Assembly: GCA_016874095.1 (NCBI GenBank) | Contig: VGVH01000004.1 | Span: 1-64,000, forward strand | Source of the DNA: Gammaproteobacteria bacterium | GTDB lineage: Bacteria > Pseudomonadota > Gammaproteobacteria > Steroidobacterales > GCA-2729495 | DNA: 64,000 nt | Direction: 5' to 3' | Notes under the pieces: model-generated | What the model was told of the DNA's origin: nothing | What the model saw: only the letters and a program-made list of their open reading frames with translations | The model's database searches: none | Made by a program: the position numbers and the translations under genes | Part shown: piece by piece, positions 33,989 to 43,559 of the stretch | How the letters are laid out: every line of letters begins with the position of its first letter | Position numbering within the stretch: position 1 is the first letter of the stretch

Positions 33989-34464
33989 TTCGCCTGCTTC
34001 TCGTACACCATGACCATCGGCTCCTTGTTGGGCCGCTGGTTCGTCACTGTCATCGTCTTCCCGTCAACGGACAGTTCCCGAATCTCGGTCTTCACGACCT
34101 TCGTGCCGGGCACAGCACCCTCGCTGGTCCATTTGACGACCAGTTTCGCGCCATCCCATTGCGCCACCGTCTCAGCCTTGTCGCCCATCGCGCCCTCATT
34201 GGCTACGCCTTTGCCGCCGAGGTCGTAACTCACCAGGCGCTTCGTCGTCTTCATCATGAAGGTGGAGCTGAAGTCGATCACCAGCGATGCAGTTGTCTGG
34301 CGGACGACCACGGTTTCGTCGACCGCGGACACCATGCCGAGGTTCTTGCCCTTCTTGTTGTTCAGCGTCCACGTTCCATTGAAGTCGGGCACAGCCGCGA
34401 TTGCGCCGCACGAGAAAATCACCAACAAAGCCAGCAATGTTGATATGAGCCTGGAATTGTTCAC
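33985..34464 (-). CDS. Secreted small beta-rich protein of unknown function
   Basis: A 159-residue protein with signal peptide (NNSRLISTLLALLVIFSCGAIAA) and a domain that starts VPDFNGTWTLNNKKGKN and is rich in alternating hydrophobic beta strands (LVIDFSSTFMMKTT, KLVVKWTSEG, TMTVTNQRPNKEPM). The F-x-G-x-W opening is seen in lipocalin-like and other small barrels, but I cannot assign a named family. The GTG at 34464 is preceded by GGAGGG at 8 nt, which decides the start over the track's 34488. The stop overlaps the adaptor's GTG (GTGA), implying a role connected with the exporter, possibly as a substrate-binding or cargo protein. Confidence 0.75.
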   Translation of the reverse strand: MNNSRLISTLLALLVIFSCGAIAAVPDFNGTWTLNNKKGKNLGMVSAVDETVVVRQTTASLVIDFSSTFMMKTTKRLVSYDLGGKGVANEGAMGDKAETVAQWDGAKLVVKWTSEGAVPGTKVVKTEIRELSVDGKTMTVTNQRPNKEPMVMVYEKQAK

Positions 34465-34489
34465 GTCAGTTTCCCTCCGGTGGATCACG

Positions 34490-34918
34490 CTATGGCACCA
34501 GCACGACCGGTACCGAGGCCGAGCGTACTACGGCCAGTGCCACCGAGCCGACCACCGCGTCGGCAAGGAAGCCGCGACCATGGGCGCCGATTATGATCTC
34601 GTCCGCCCCCGTGCTGCGGGCGAACTCGGCGATTTTCGCGGCCGCCTCGCCGACACCGATATGCAGCGTCGGCTCGATGCCACCTGAGCGCAGCCGCGCA
34701 GCCGCAGATTCAAGCGCCGCCTCCCCTTCCTCGCGGTAATACGCATCCAGGCTGCCCTGGCGGATGAAGAGCTTGACGTTGACGCCGGCCAGCGATGGCT
34801 GCACGTTGAGGAGATGGACTCTGACCGGCCCGCTCTCGACCGCGTGGCGGCGCAGCGCATAGTCCGCTGCTCGCAATCCGAATTCAGATCCGTCAGTAGC
34901 AACCAGCAGGGTCGTCAT
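34490..34918 (-). CDS. Universal stress protein (UspA family)
   Basis: A 142-residue single-domain Usp. It starts TLLVATDGSEFGLRAADYAL and has the ATP-binding motif G-x2-G-x9-G-S in GAHGRGFLADAVVGSVA, so it belongs to the nucleotide-binding branch. FARSTGADEIIIG fits the strand before the loop. Its ATG overlaps the TerC stop codon (ATGA). Translational coupling of Usp with a TerC-like protein suggests a joint stress response, but the sequence alone does not show which stress. Confidence 0.94.
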   Translation of the reverse strand: MTTLLVATDGSEFGLRAADYALRRHAVESGPVRVHLLNVQPSLAGVNVKLFIRQGSLDAYYREEGEAALESAAARLRSGGIEPTLHIGVGEAAAKIAEFARSTGADEIIIGAHGRGFLADAVVGSVALAVVRSASVPVVLVP

Positions 34919-35655
34919 GGGGGACCTCCGTTCTCGCTGCGCTTGCCGTCATGGCGAACGAGGTCAACTGGCGCCGCAGTAGCGGCCGCACGGTGCGCAG
35001 CGAGACAGCCGACGGCGACGACGGCCACGGCTCCAGACACTGCAGCGGCCAGTGGCGCCCAGTCCGGCATCTTTGCGCCGAGGTCCGCGAGCACCGCGTC
35101 ATGCACGATCATGTCTCCGCCGATCCACCCGAGCAGGGCAGCGCCACCGAGGATCACGACGGGAAAGCGATCCATCAGCTGCAGTACGAAGCGGCTGCCC
35201 CAGACGATGATCGGTACGCTCACGATGAGTCCGAACACGACCAGGCCGACATGCCCCTTCGCGGCGCCTGCGATCCCGATGACGTTGTCGAGACTCATGA
35301 CCGCGTCGGCCACGATGATCGTCTTCACGGCGCCGGCAAGGTGGGTGCTCGCGTCAATTTCCCGCCCGTCGTCCTCGTCATGCGGCAGCAGCAGCTTGAT
35401 GCCGATCCACAGCAGCAGCAGGCCACCGACGATCTTCAGGAACGGAATCTTGAGGAGTTGCAGCGCAAAGAAAATAAGCGCAACCCGCAAGCCGATTGCA
35501 CCGGCCATGCCCCACCAGATGGCCTGGCGGCGCTGTGCCTCCGGCAGCCGCCGCGAAGCGAGCGCGATCACGATGGCGTTGTCACCGCCCAGCAGGATGT
35601 CGATCGCTATGATCTGGCCGACCGCGATCCAGAATTCGGGGGAGTTGAAGTCCAC
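34915..35655 (-). CDS. TerC/YjbE-family integral membrane protein (putative metal exporter)
   Basis: A 246-residue membrane protein with about seven helices. The two acidic repeats of the family are present: IIAIDILLGGDNAIVIALA in the first half and VADAVMSLDNVIGIAGAAKG in the second. The loop between them is acidic (LLPHDEDDGREID). Members of this family have been linked to manganese or other metal efflux, often supplying secreted metalloenzymes. The start is a GTG at 35655. I looked for a yybP-ykoY-type manganese riboswitch in the 69-bp upstream gap and did not see one. It overlaps the Usp gene at its end. Confidence 0.9.
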   Translation of the reverse strand: MDFNSPEFWIAVGQIIAIDILLGGDNAIVIALASRRLPEAQRRQAIWWGMAGAIGLRVALIFFALQLLKIPFLKIVGGLLLLWIGIKLLLPHDEDDGREIDASTHLAGAVKTIIVADAVMSLDNVIGIAGAAKGHVGLVVFGLIVSVPIIVWGSRFVLQLMDRFPVVILGGAALLGWIGGDMIVHDAVLADLGAKMPDWAPLAAAVSGAVAVVAVGCLAAHRAAATAAPVDLVRHDGKRSENGGPP

Positions 35656-35724
35656 TGTTGTACTTTGGCGCTGCTACAGCGGCAGTTTACCGGCAGCGGC
35701 CGCCCGTCGGGGAGCTATCCCTCG

Positions 35725-36108
35725 TCATTGCGCAGCGGCAGCCCGACAGCGGACTTCATATCGCTGGTCGCGCCGGGCGGGATTGTCTTCCATGAAGTCG
35801 AAGGGGCGCTTCCTGAGGATTTCACGACCTGCAGGACACATGCCGCGCAGCTCGAGCCATTCGTCGAGCCAGCGCATGCGCTCGGCCTCGGCAGTCGCGT
35901 CGTTGTCCGGAAACTCGGCGGTTATGCTGACGTCGAAATAGAAGACGTCACGCGAAGCGCCACCGGCCCCGTCCCTGGGTTGCGTGATCTCGCTGAACCT
36001 GTGGCGGTTATACAGATCCGGTGAATCGAAGGCCGCACAGGACACCAGCATCGCGATCGCCGGCGCCACGAACGGCGTCCACCAGCGGCTACCCATCCAG
36101 GCGGTCAT
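35725..36108 (-). CDS. Hypothetical lipoprotein
   Basis: A 127-residue protein with a probable lipoprotein signal (FVAPAIAMLVSC, lipobox LVSC). The mature part is highly charged, with DVFYFDVSITAEFPDNDATAEAERMRWLDEWLELRG and two further Cys (RGMCPAG, EVRCRA) that may form a disulfide. No family is recognised. It sits 49 bp after gltS and 69 bp before the TerC gene on the same strand, so cotranscription with either is possible. Confidence 0.65.
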   Translation of the reverse strand: MTAWMGSRWWTPFVAPAIAMLVSCAAFDSPDLYNRHRFSEITQPRDGAGGASRDVFYFDVSITAEFPDNDATAEAERMRWLDEWLELRGMCPAGREILRKRPFDFMEDNPARRDQRYEVRCRAAAAQ

Positions 36109-36157
36109 CGTTATTTCTCCTAAGCGTCGGGACTCCGGCGCTGCAGGGATGAATCGC

Positions 36158-37378
36158 TCATCGCAGGAAATTGACGAAACTGGTCACGATCAGCGCGTTG
36201 GCGAAATCGATGAAGAACGCACCGACGAGCGGGATCACCAGGAATGCGCGCGGCGCGGGACCGAAACGCGCCACCAGCGAGCGCATGTTGGCGACCGCAT
36301 TGGCCGTCGTGCCGGAAGCAAAGCCAATGAAGCCGCTGGCCATGACTGCCGAGTCGTAATCCCGCCCCATGAGCCGGAACGACAGGAACCAGGCGAGCAG
36401 CAGCAGCGTCACGATCTGCGCGAACAGGATCACGAAGAGCGGCAGCGCCTGGCTCGCCAGCTGCCAGACCTTGAGGTCCATCAGTGCTACCACGAGAAAG
36501 ATGTTGAGGGCGAAACCGCCGATGAACTCCATGGCGTTTTCATCGATCTTCAGCCAGTCGGTGGCCTCGTCCAGGTTGCGCAGCACCGACGCGACGATCA
36601 TGGCGCCGATGTAGGCCGGCAACGTGAATCCGGCATCCTGGATGTAGCGGCTCAGTACGCTGCCGATACCCATCGCGATCGCGATGACGACAAGATTGCG
36701 CACGAAGCCGGTGTTTTCGCGTTCGACCTCGATCGTGATCTCGCGGACGGGATAGGTGGTCGGAAAGGCGAGCTCCCGATCGAGTTCGCGCACTGCCCGC
36801 CCCTCAGGCGCGAGACCATGGCGGCGGATCAGCGCCGTTCCGAGCGGATTGCCGGCGATGCCGCCGCAGACGATGCCGAACACCGCCGCCGTGATCGCGA
36901 TCACTGCAGCTCCATCGAGTCCGGCCTCCTCGAACAGCGGCGCGAAAGCAAGCCCGGTTGCGGGACCGCCCATCAGGGTCACGGAACCTGCCATGACACC
37001 GAGCAAGGGCGAAAGGCCGAGCATGCTGGCGATCGCGACACCGACGCCGTTCTGGACGAGACACACGACGATCGAGAAAAGCAGGAACACGACTACCGCC
37101 GCGCCACCCCGCCTGAGCAGCGCCAGGCTCGCCCCCATGCCGATGGTAGTGAAGAAGGCGACGTTCAGCGTCTGCTGGGCGCTGGTGTCGAGTGTGACGT
37201 TGACGAAGCGGTCCCGGCAGACGAACACGACGAGCGCGAAAGCCAGGCCACCGACGACCGCCGAGGGAATGTTGAGACGGTCCAGCAGGCTGACACGTTC
37301 CCGCAACTTCACCCCGGCGTAGTAGACGACGGCAGCGAGGGCCAGGGTCTGCAGCAGGTCGAGTTTCAGTTCCAGCAT
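36158..37378 (-). CDS. gltS: Sodium/glutamate symporter GltS
   Basis: A 406-residue inner-membrane carrier with about ten hydrophobic helices in two inverted halves. The reentrant-loop signatures are GVMAGSVTLMGGPATGLAFAP in the first half and GFIGFASGTTANAVANM in the second. It also has the early motifs LNIPSAVVGGLAFAL and FFTTIGMGASL. These are typical of the ESS family. It imports glutamate with sodium. I start at the ATG at 37378; the track's extra seven residues add nothing. It is divergent from the acyl-CoA ligase gene across a 68-bp gap in which no clear promoter pair stands out. Confidence 0.93.
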   Translation of the reverse strand: MLELKLDLLQTLALAAVVYYAGVKLRERVSLLDRLNIPSAVVGGLAFALVVFVCRDRFVNVTLDTSAQQTLNVAFFTTIGMGASLALLRRGGAAVVVFLLFSIVVCLVQNGVGVAIASMLGLSPLLGVMAGSVTLMGGPATGLAFAPLFEEAGLDGAAVIAITAAVFGIVCGGIAGNPLGTALIRRHGLAPEGRAVRELDRELAFPTTYPVREITIEVERENTGFVRNLVVIAIAMGIGSVLSRYIQDAGFTLPAYIGAMIVASVLRNLDEATDWLKIDENAMEFIGGFALNIFLVVALMDLKVWQLASQALPLFVILFAQIVTLLLLAWFLSFRLMGRDYDSAVMASGFIGFASGTTANAVANMRSLVARFGPAPRAFLVIPLVGAFFIDFANALIVTSFVNFLR

Positions 37379-37446
37379 GGCGGCAGACTCTACACGCATC
37401 CCTGCCCGGATGGTGCAGCCGCGCGGGCTGTGCGACGATCCACACC

Positions 37447-39102
37447 ATGCGCGGCCTCATGATGGACGTACCGCTCACGACGACGGCGATACTGCGCCAC
37501 GCTGAGCGGATGCACGCGAGCCAGCAGATCGTGTCCCTGACCGCCGATCATCCCTCGCCTGCCGATCCCTGGCGCTACTCCTTTGCCGACCTTGCGGCCC
37601 GTACGCGCCGTCTCGCCAACGCGCTTTGCCGCAAAGGGCTGCGGCAGGGCGACCGCGTCGCGACCCTTGCGTGGAACGATTCGCGGCATGTCGAGCTCTT
37701 CTATGCCGTGGGCGGCGCTGGCCTGGTGCTGCACACGCTGAACCCGCGACTGGCCCCGGAGCAGATCGCCTGGATCTGCAACGACGGTGGAGCAACACTG
37801 CTGTTCGCGGCGCCGGAGTTCGCGCCGCTGCTCGACGGCCTGGCCGCCGGACTCGAGCATGTGCGCCAGGTCGTCTGGCTGACGGACGCCGCACACCGCC
37901 CGCAGGGAAACTCGGCACTTGCGACGGCAGCAAACGACTACGAGTCTTTGCTGGCAGCCGAAAGCCCCGATTTCGACTGGCCGGCAATCGACGAGCGCGA
38001 GGCCAACGCGCTTTGTCATACCTCAGGCACTACCGGCAATCCGAAGGGCGTGCTCTACAGTCACCGCTCCACCGTATTGCATGCGATGGCGGGATCGATC
38101 GCGGACGTTATCGGCATGCGCGCTACCGACACCGTGTTGCCGGTCGTGCCGATGTTCCACGTGAATGCCTGGGGCGTGCCTTTCATTGCACTCTTGAACG
38201 GCGCGCGGCTCGTGTTGCCGGGGCGCGGAGCCGGCGATCCGGCGACGCTCGCCACGCTGATTAATGGCGAGCGTGTGACGCTCGCGCTCGGGGTTCCAAC
38301 GGTGTGGCTGGCCCTGCTGCAGCACCTTGAGAAAACCGCAACCACATTGCCGAGCCTGGCGCGGACGATCGTGGGCGGCGCGGCCTGCCCGCCCGCCATC
38401 ATGGACGAGTTCCGCGAAAAGCACGGCGTGGAGACGCTGCACGCCTGGGGCATGACCGAGATGTCGCCGATCGGAACCATGAACGCGCCGATGCCGGGCG
38501 AGGAAAAGCTGGACGATGCCGGGCGCCGGGCGCGGCGGGCCAAGCAGGGGCGCGCCGTGTTCGGCGTCGACCTGCGCATCGTCGGTGATGGAGGTGCGGA
38601 ACTGCCCTGGGACGGGCGGGCATTCGGCGCGTTGCAGGTCCGCGGGCCATACATCGCCGCCGGCTACTACGGCCACGACACGAGTCCCGCGCACGCCAGC
38701 GGCTGGTTCGACACGGGCGATGTGGCAACGATCGACCCGGACGGGTTCGTGCAGATCACCGACCGCACCAAGGACGTCATCAAGTCGGGCGGCGAGTGGA
38801 TCAGCTCCATCGAGCTGGAGAACCACGCTGTCGGGCATCCCGCCGTGGCCGAAGCGGCTGTCATCGGCGTACCCCACCCGAAGTGGTCGGAGCGGCCGCT
38901 GCTGCTTGCCGTCCTGAAGTCCGGCCAGACGGTGAGCCGCGAGGAATTGCTCGCCCATGTCGCCGGCCGCGTCGCCCGCTGGTGCGTACCTGACGACGCG
39001 GTATTCGTTGGGGAAATCCCCCACACCTCGACCGGCAAGATCAACAAGCTCGCGTTGCGCGAGCGCTACCGTGATCACTACGCGAAGGAGAGCCCGACAT
39101 GA
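37447..39102 (+). CDS. Fatty-acyl-CoA synthetase (AMP-forming)
   Basis: A 551-residue member of the ANL superfamily. The ATP/AMP-binding motifs are [67 protein letters not shown], and the catalytic C-terminal Lys in [13 protein letters not shown]. The sequence layout is that of medium/long-chain fatty acid ligases (AlkK-like). It activates a carboxylic acid to its CoA thioester, feeding beta-oxidation or lipid synthesis. Alternative ATGs exist at 37459 and 37462, and no strong ribosome-binding site decides between them. The MAPEG gene overlaps its end (ATGA). Confidence 0.92.
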   Translation: MRGLMMDVPLTTTAILRHAERMHASQQIVSLTADHPSPADPWRYSFADLAARTRRLANALCRKGLRQGDRVATLAWNDSRHVELFYAVGGAGLVLHTLNPRLAPEQIAWICNDGGATLLFAAPEFAPLLDGLAAGLEHVRQVVWLTDAAHRPQGNSALATAANDYESLLAAESPDFDWPAIDEREANALCHTSGTTGNPKGVLYSHRSTVLHAMAGSIADVIGMRATDTVLPVVPMFHVNAWGVPFIALLNGARLVLPGRGAGDPATLATLINGERVTLALGVPTVWLALLQHLEKTATTLPSLARTIVGGAACPPAIMDEFREKHGVETLHAWGMTEMSPIGTMNAPMPGEEKLDDAGRRARRAKQGRAVFGVDLRIVGDGGAELPWDGRAFGALQVRGPYIAAGYYGHDTSPAHASGWFDTGDVATIDPDGFVQITDRTKDVIKSGGEWISSIELENHAVGHPAVAEAAVIGVPHPKWSERPLLLAVLKSGQTVSREELLAHVAGRVARWCVPDDAVFVGEIPHTSTGKINKLALRERYRDHYAKESPT

Positions 39103-39488
39103 CCATTCACGTCACAGCGCTCTACGCGGGGCTCCTCGGGTTGATGCTGATCGCGCTCGGTCTCAGGGTTGCGCAGCGGCGGCTTAGGTTGCGCATCGGC
39201 CTGGGAACCGGCGAGAACGTGGAGATCGAGCGCGCGGTCCGCGTCCACGGCAACTTCGTCGAATACGTGCCCTTCGCCCTCATCCTGATGGCGTTCTACG
39301 AGGCCGGCGGCGGCCCGCCCGCGGCGCTGCACGCCGCCGGCATCGTCCTGATCATCGCGCGCATCGCGCACGCAGCCGGGCTTACCGGCAGCAGCGGCCG
39401 CTCGCCCGGGCGCTTCGGCGGCACCGTGGCGACCTGGTTGCTGATCGTCGCGCTGTCGGTCGCGAACGTCGTGCAGGCGGTGAACTGA
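39099..39488 (+). CDS. MAPEG-family membrane protein
   Basis: A 129-residue protein with four hydrophobic segments. The family motif region VRVHGNFVEYVPFALILMAFYE with the conserved N-x-x-E-Y-x-P is present, followed by RIAHAAGL. MAPEG proteins include microsomal glutathione transferases and eicosanoid enzymes; bacterial members are largely uncharacterised. Its start overlaps the stop of the acyl-CoA synthetase gene (ATGA), suggesting lipid-related detoxification. A second, only distantly similar MAPEG protein is at 58249-58686. Confidence 0.92.
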   Translation: MTIHVTALYAGLLGLMLIALGLRVAQRRLRLRIGLGTGENVEIERAVRVHGNFVEYVPFALILMAFYEAGGGPPAALHAAGIVLIIARIAHAAGLTGSSGRSPGRFGGTVATWLLIVALSVANVVQAVN

Positions 39489-39491
39489 CCG

Positions 39492-41213
39492 TCAACGCAG
39501 GCTGGGTGGAAAGCGGCTGACCGGACCGCCGGCCACGAACAACCGCTCGCCCTTGCCCTCCTCGAACGAGCGGCAGCCGCTGTCGCGCCCGGGATTCCAC
39601 TTGAGGAAGTAGCGGCTTGCATCCAGCGGGCCGCTGAGCGCTTCCACCGTGCCGCGACGATAGTCGTATATCAGCAGGGAGCCGTATGCGTACGGGCCAT
39701 GCCGCTCGCCCCAGTTCGCGGTGTAGATGCCCTCTTCCGTCACCCGGAGCCGCGGCGAGACAACGTCAGCCGCCAGGCTGCTGTCGCGATACTGGAGCCG
39801 GACTGCACCGGCGGTATCCCACCAGCTGTCGAATACTACCGATGGGCCGACGTACGGGCAGACGCCGTCAAGGAGCACGGTCGAGCCGGGCCTCAACTGT
39901 GGAACCGCCTTCGCAAGCGACGCCAGTACAGCCTGTTGCCTGAGCCAGGCTTCACCCCAGTAGAAGCCGATGACGTTGACGATCAGAAATCCCGCCGCGG
40001 CAACGACCGCGACGACACCGGCAAAAACGAATTTTCGCGCGGCAACCGAACGCAACAGGGAAACCAGCCGGCCCAGGATGGCAACCAGACCCAAGGCAAT
40101 ACCCAGGGAGGAAGCAAGGCCGATGCGATTGCTGATTCCGGTGGAGGTGATCCCCGCATTGAAAGTAATGAAGAAGATCGAATAGCCACCGACGAAAATG
40201 ACGGCGGCGGCAATGACAAGAGGAAGGTATGCGCTTCTGTCGAAAGATGCCGCCTCACTGCGCAGCGCGCGCATCAGCCAGGCAAAAACGACGATGCCGC
40301 AAAGGCCAGCGGCTGCAACGGCCCATCCAACTTCATGGCGACCAAGGATATCGGCTAGCACTCGCGGCAGGCCGACTCCGAAGTCACCCGCCACCGTGAC
40401 GGCTGCTGCATCGAAGACAAGCCTGCCGAAGAATTCGAAGTGGTCGGCGAGTTCCGCAGGCCGCATGCGCGCCGTAAAAACGGCCTTGTAGATGCCGCAG
40501 CCCACCAGGATCGCAAGCTGCAGCACTGCGAACGGGACATGCTCGCGCCAGGGCAACGGGCCTCCGCCAGCCATCGCCCGCTGCCGCCAGGCCACAAGGA
40601 GCGGACTGAGCAGGAAAAGCGGCATGAAGATCTCGTAGCTCATGACGCTCACGAAAAGGCCGGTCGCGGAGACCAGCCGCCACTTCGACCGGAACTCCGG
40701 GCGCTCTGCCGCGGCACGCAGATCCGCGAGCAGCGACACCGCGTATCCGACGAACGAGAGTGGTATCTGGATGCACACGAACCAGTAACGGACGGTCGCA
40801 TAGTGCGGCAGCAGCGCCCAGACGATCGCTGTGGCGAGGGCAAAACTGCGGCTGATACCGAGCGCCAGCAGCAGCCGGTAGTACAACACGGCGCCGGCAC
40901 CGAGCATCGCCGTGTTCACGAGATGGTGGCCGAGCGGCTGGTCCCCGAACAGCGCCAGCAGAGTCGCGGCGTAAACGGCGTGGACCGGCCGGGTGATGAT
41001 GCTGTTGGTAAGGAAGAAAGTGCGGCTGTAGATGTCGGCGAGCGACATCGTCGGGCCGCCCATCTGCACGTACCAGAGGAAGCTCCAGTCATCGCTGTAG
41101 AAGCCGAGGAATGGCAGGTACAGCGCAGCCGAAGCTGCGACCAGCGCGAAGATGAATGCACTGTCGGCCAGCCGCTCGCGGCGTGCTGTGTGCAAGGACT
41201 CAGCGGCCTGCAT
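39492..41213 (-). CDS. Large polytopic membrane protein, GT-C glycosyltransferase-like
   Basis: A 573-residue protein with roughly eleven hydrophobic helices in the first 450 residues and a C-terminal soluble domain of about 130 residues. The first predicted periplasmic loop carries FLGFYSDDWSFLWYVQ, an acidic pair typical of GT-C fold lipid-linked sugar transferases, and the next helices have a matching pattern (TRPVHAVYAATL, ALLPHYATVRYW). No named family could be assigned. The start at 41213 lies within the last 14 nt of the FkbM gene. The neighbour makes a methyltransferase commonly found in polysaccharide or glycolipid loci, so surface glycan modification is a reasonable inference. Confidence 0.7.
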   Translation of the reverse strand: MQAAESLHTARRERLADSAFIFALVAASAALYLPFLGFYSDDWSFLWYVQMGGPTMSLADIYSRTFFLTNSIITRPVHAVYAATLLALFGDQPLGHHLVNTAMLGAGAVLYYRLLLALGISRSFALATAIVWALLPHYATVRYWFVCIQIPLSFVGYAVSLLADLRAAAERPEFRSKWRLVSATGLFVSVMSYEIFMPLFLLSPLLVAWRQRAMAGGGPLPWREHVPFAVLQLAILVGCGIYKAVFTARMRPAELADHFEFFGRLVFDAAAVTVAGDFGVGLPRVLADILGRHEVGWAVAAAGLCGIVVFAWLMRALRSEAASFDRSAYLPLVIAAAVIFVGGYSIFFITFNAGITSTGISNRIGLASSLGIALGLVAILGRLVSLLRSVAARKFVFAGVVAVVAAAGFLIVNVIGFYWGEAWLRQQAVLASLAKAVPQLRPGSTVLLDGVCPYVGPSVVFDSWWDTAGAVRLQYRDSSLAADVVSPRLRVTEEGIYTANWGERHGPYAYGSLLIYDYRRGTVEALSGPLDASRYFLKWNPGRDSGCRSFEEGKGERLFVAGGPVSRFPPSLR

Positions 41214-42021
41214 GGATGTCGAACCACTCCCCGACGCCGCCGGACGCCAGTTCCAGGTCAATGTCGTGCAGTGACTGCCAGACGGCGAGCATTTGCTCCA
41301 CGGTCATCCACTCGGGCGGAAGGTCGGCACCGAACGGGCCGCTCGAGCCGCGCGGGAAGCGCCAGTCGCCCAACCTGGCCGGCGCCAGCAAACGCCGGGC
41401 TCTCTGGCGCAGGCGGTACGCCGCCATGTTCAGTGGCTCGCGCGACCGCTTTCTTCTCGCCGCGAGTTCCGGCTCCAGGTTGGCCGGCCCCAGCGTCTGC
41501 AGGTCGTTCTGTCGTACGCAATGAAAACGCCGGTACCCAAAGGCCGCGAGCCTGCGAATGTCACTGTCACCGGCGGCATGGTCCATTTCGATCGATACAA
41601 AGTCGGGAGCCGCACGATCTTCGATCGCATCGAGACAGAAACGGTCGGCGCCTTCGATATCGACCTTCAGGTAATGAGGCACACCATGCTTCTCAAAGAG
41701 AAAGCCCAGTGGTATCCCGGGCACCTTTATCGTGCGCACGTCGCCGCCCAGCATGGCGGCGTGTTCCGCGTCCACGGACGCGAGCATGTCGAACCGCGAC
41801 GACACATGCAGCTCCACCTCGCCGGGCGCGGCCGCGATGGCGACGTTCTCGATGCACAGCTGGCCGCGGGCGATTTCCGCGGCGAATCGCGCCCTGGCGG
41901 GTGCTATCAGCTCCGGGTTCGCCTCGATCGCGACGACCCGAAAGCCGCGATGCAGGTAATAGGCGGTGTCGTTGCCATTGTGCATGCCGACGTCGTAGAC
42001 GAGATCGCGCTGGACGCTCAT
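41200..42021 (-). CDS. FkbM-family SAM-dependent methyltransferase
   Basis: A 273-residue enzyme. It opens DLVYDVGMHNGNDTAYYLHRGFRVVAIEANPEL, the FkbM form of methyltransferase motif I (D-V-G-x-x-x-G) and the acidic end of strand 2. LKVDIEGADRFCLDAI and VSIEMDH are the other family motifs. FkbM enzymes O-methylate sugars or polyketides. About 80 C-terminal residues extend beyond the core (RRKRSREPLNMAAYRLRQRARR...). The track ORF begins far upstream in a shadow frame; the real ATG at 42021 overlaps the symporter stop codon (ATGA). Confidence 0.9.
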   Translation of the reverse strand: MSVQRDLVYDVGMHNGNDTAYYLHRGFRVVAIEANPELIAPARARFAAEIARGQLCIENVAIAAAPGEVELHVSSRFDMLASVDAEHAAMLGGDVRTIKVPGIPLGFLFEKHGVPHYLKVDIEGADRFCLDAIEDRAAPDFVSIEMDHAAGDSDIRRLAAFGYRRFHCVRQNDLQTLGPANLEPELAARRKRSREPLNMAAYRLRQRARRLLAPARLGDWRFPRGSSGPFGADLPPEWMTVEQMLAVWQSLHDIDLELASGGVGEWFDIHAGR

Positions 42022-43559
42022 GCGCTGCCCATGATCATGCGCCGCTCCTTGGCGTCGTACGCGGCCAGTGCCGAAGGCTCCGGTTTCAGGAGCGAAACGA
42101 GGATGCCCGCGGCGAAACCGAGCGGTATGGTAAGCAGCGCCGGGTTCTTCAGCGGGAACAGGGCTTCCGGCCTGCCGAGCAGGTCCACCATGATGGTTGG
42201 CGACAGGGCGATGAGCACGAGACTGGAGACCGTCCCGACGATGATCGCGGTGACGGCGCCGGCCGTGGTGAAGCGCCGCCAGAAAATCGACAACACCAGC
42301 GCCGGGAAATTGCCCGAAGCCGCGACGGCAAACGCGAGTCCTACCATGTAGGCGACGTTCTGCCCCTTGAAAAGGATGCCGAGGAGTATTGCCACCACGC
42401 CGAGCACGACCGTTGCCACGCGCGCGACGAGTATCTGCTCGTCGCGCGGCGCATCGCCGCGCCGGTGCACGGACACCCACAGATCATGGCTGAGGGCGGC
42501 GGCGCCCGAGAGCGCGAGGCCGGCGACCACCGCGAGGATCGTCGCGAACGCCACGGCGGCGATGAAACCGAGCAGGCCTGTGCCGCCGAGCACCTCGGCG
42601 AGCAGTGGCGCGGCCATGTTGCCGCCCTGGTCGACCAGCAGGATGGCTTCGCGCCCCACCAGAACCATGGCGCCGAAACCCAGGACGAAAGTCATCAGAT
42701 AGAAGGCGCCGATCAGCCCGGTCGCCCAGAACACGGACTGCCGCGCTGCGCGCGCGTCGGGCACCGTATAGAACCGCATGAGTATGTGCGGCAGCCCCGC
42801 GGTGCCGAACATCAGGGCAAGACCGAGCGAAACGGCGTCGAGCGGATTCGCCACCTGCTTGCCCGGCGCCAGCACTTCTGGTCCGTACTCCGCCGCCGCA
42901 GCCGCAAAGAGCTGCACGGGACTGAAGCCGAAACGGGACAGAGTCAGGAAGCAGAGCAATGCGGCGCCACCGAGCAGCAACACCGCCTTCACGATCTGCA
43001 CCCAGGTCGTCGCGATCATGCCGCCGAACAGTACGTAGGCCAGCATCACCCCACCGACGATCACCACGGCGCTTTCGTAGGAAATGCCGAACATGAGCTT
43101 GACGAGGTTGCCGGCGCCGACCATCTGCGCGATCAGGTACAGGGACACGACGGCGAGCGTCCCGATTGCGGCGGACACGCGCACCGGCACCTGCCGCAGC
43201 CGGAAACTGACGACATCCGCAAAGGTGTAGCGGCCGAGATTGCGCAGCGGCTCGGCGATCAGGAACAACACGACCGGCCAGCCCACGAGCCAGCCCGTCG
43301 AATAGATGAGGCCGTCGAAGCCCGACAGCGAGACCAGCCCGGCAATGCCGAGAAAGCTCGCGGCGCTCATGTAGTCCCCGGCAAGCGCAAAGCCGTTCTG
43401 GCGCCCGCCGATCGAGCGCCCCGCTGCAAAGAACTCCTCGGTGGTCCTGGTGCGCCGCGCAGCCCACCAGGTAATGGCCAGGGTCACCGCGATGAAGGCG
43501 AGGAAAAACGCAATCGCGGTCGCGTTCGGCTCGCCGAGATTCGATGCACCGGGGTTCAT
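42018..43559 (-). CDS. Sodium:solute symporter, ActP (acetate permease)-like
   Basis: A 513-residue transporter of the SSS family with about thirteen helices. Sequence landmarks are FFAAGRSIGGRQNGFALAGDYMSAASFLGIAGL, GWLVGWPVVLFLIAEPLRN, YVLFGGMIATTWVQIVKAVLL and MFGTAGLPHILMRFYTV, all typical of the ActP/acetate branch. It probably takes up acetate or another short monocarboxylate. Its start overlaps the stop of the DUF485 gene (ATGA), the usual yjcH-actP arrangement. An acs (acetyl-CoA synthetase) gene, often next to this pair, is not in the window. It overlaps the FkbM gene at its end. Confidence 0.92.
   Translation of the reverse strand: MNPGASNLGEPNATAIAFFLAFIAVTLAITWWAARRTRTTEEFFAAGRSIGGRQNGFALAGDYMSAASFLGIAGLVSLSGFDGLIYSTGWLVGWPVVLFLIAEPLRNLGRYTFADVVSFRLRQVPVRVSAAIGTLAVVSLYLIAQMVGAGNLVKLMFGISYESAVVIVGGVMLAYVLFGGMIATTWVQIVKAVLLLGGAALLCFLTLSRFGFSPVQLFAAAAAEYGPEVLAPGKQVANPLDAVSLGLALMFGTAGLPHILMRFYTVPDARAARQSVFWATGLIGAFYLMTFVLGFGAMVLVGREAILLVDQGGNMAAPLLAEVLGGTGLLGFIAAVAFATILAVVAGLALSGAAALSHDLWVSVHRRGDAPRDEQILVARVATVVLGVVAILLGILFKGQNVAYMVGLAFAVAASGNFPALVLSIFWRRFTTAGAVTAIIVGTVSSLVLIALSPTIMVDLLGRPEALFPLKNPALLTIPLGFAAGILVSLLKPEPSALAAYDAKERRMIMGSA

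Noticed and set aside
35656-35724. Possible yybP-ykoY manganese riboswitch upstream of the TerC gene
   Set aside because: The gap is only 69 bp and the conserved riboswitch core could not be found; a weak hairpin there is not enough.
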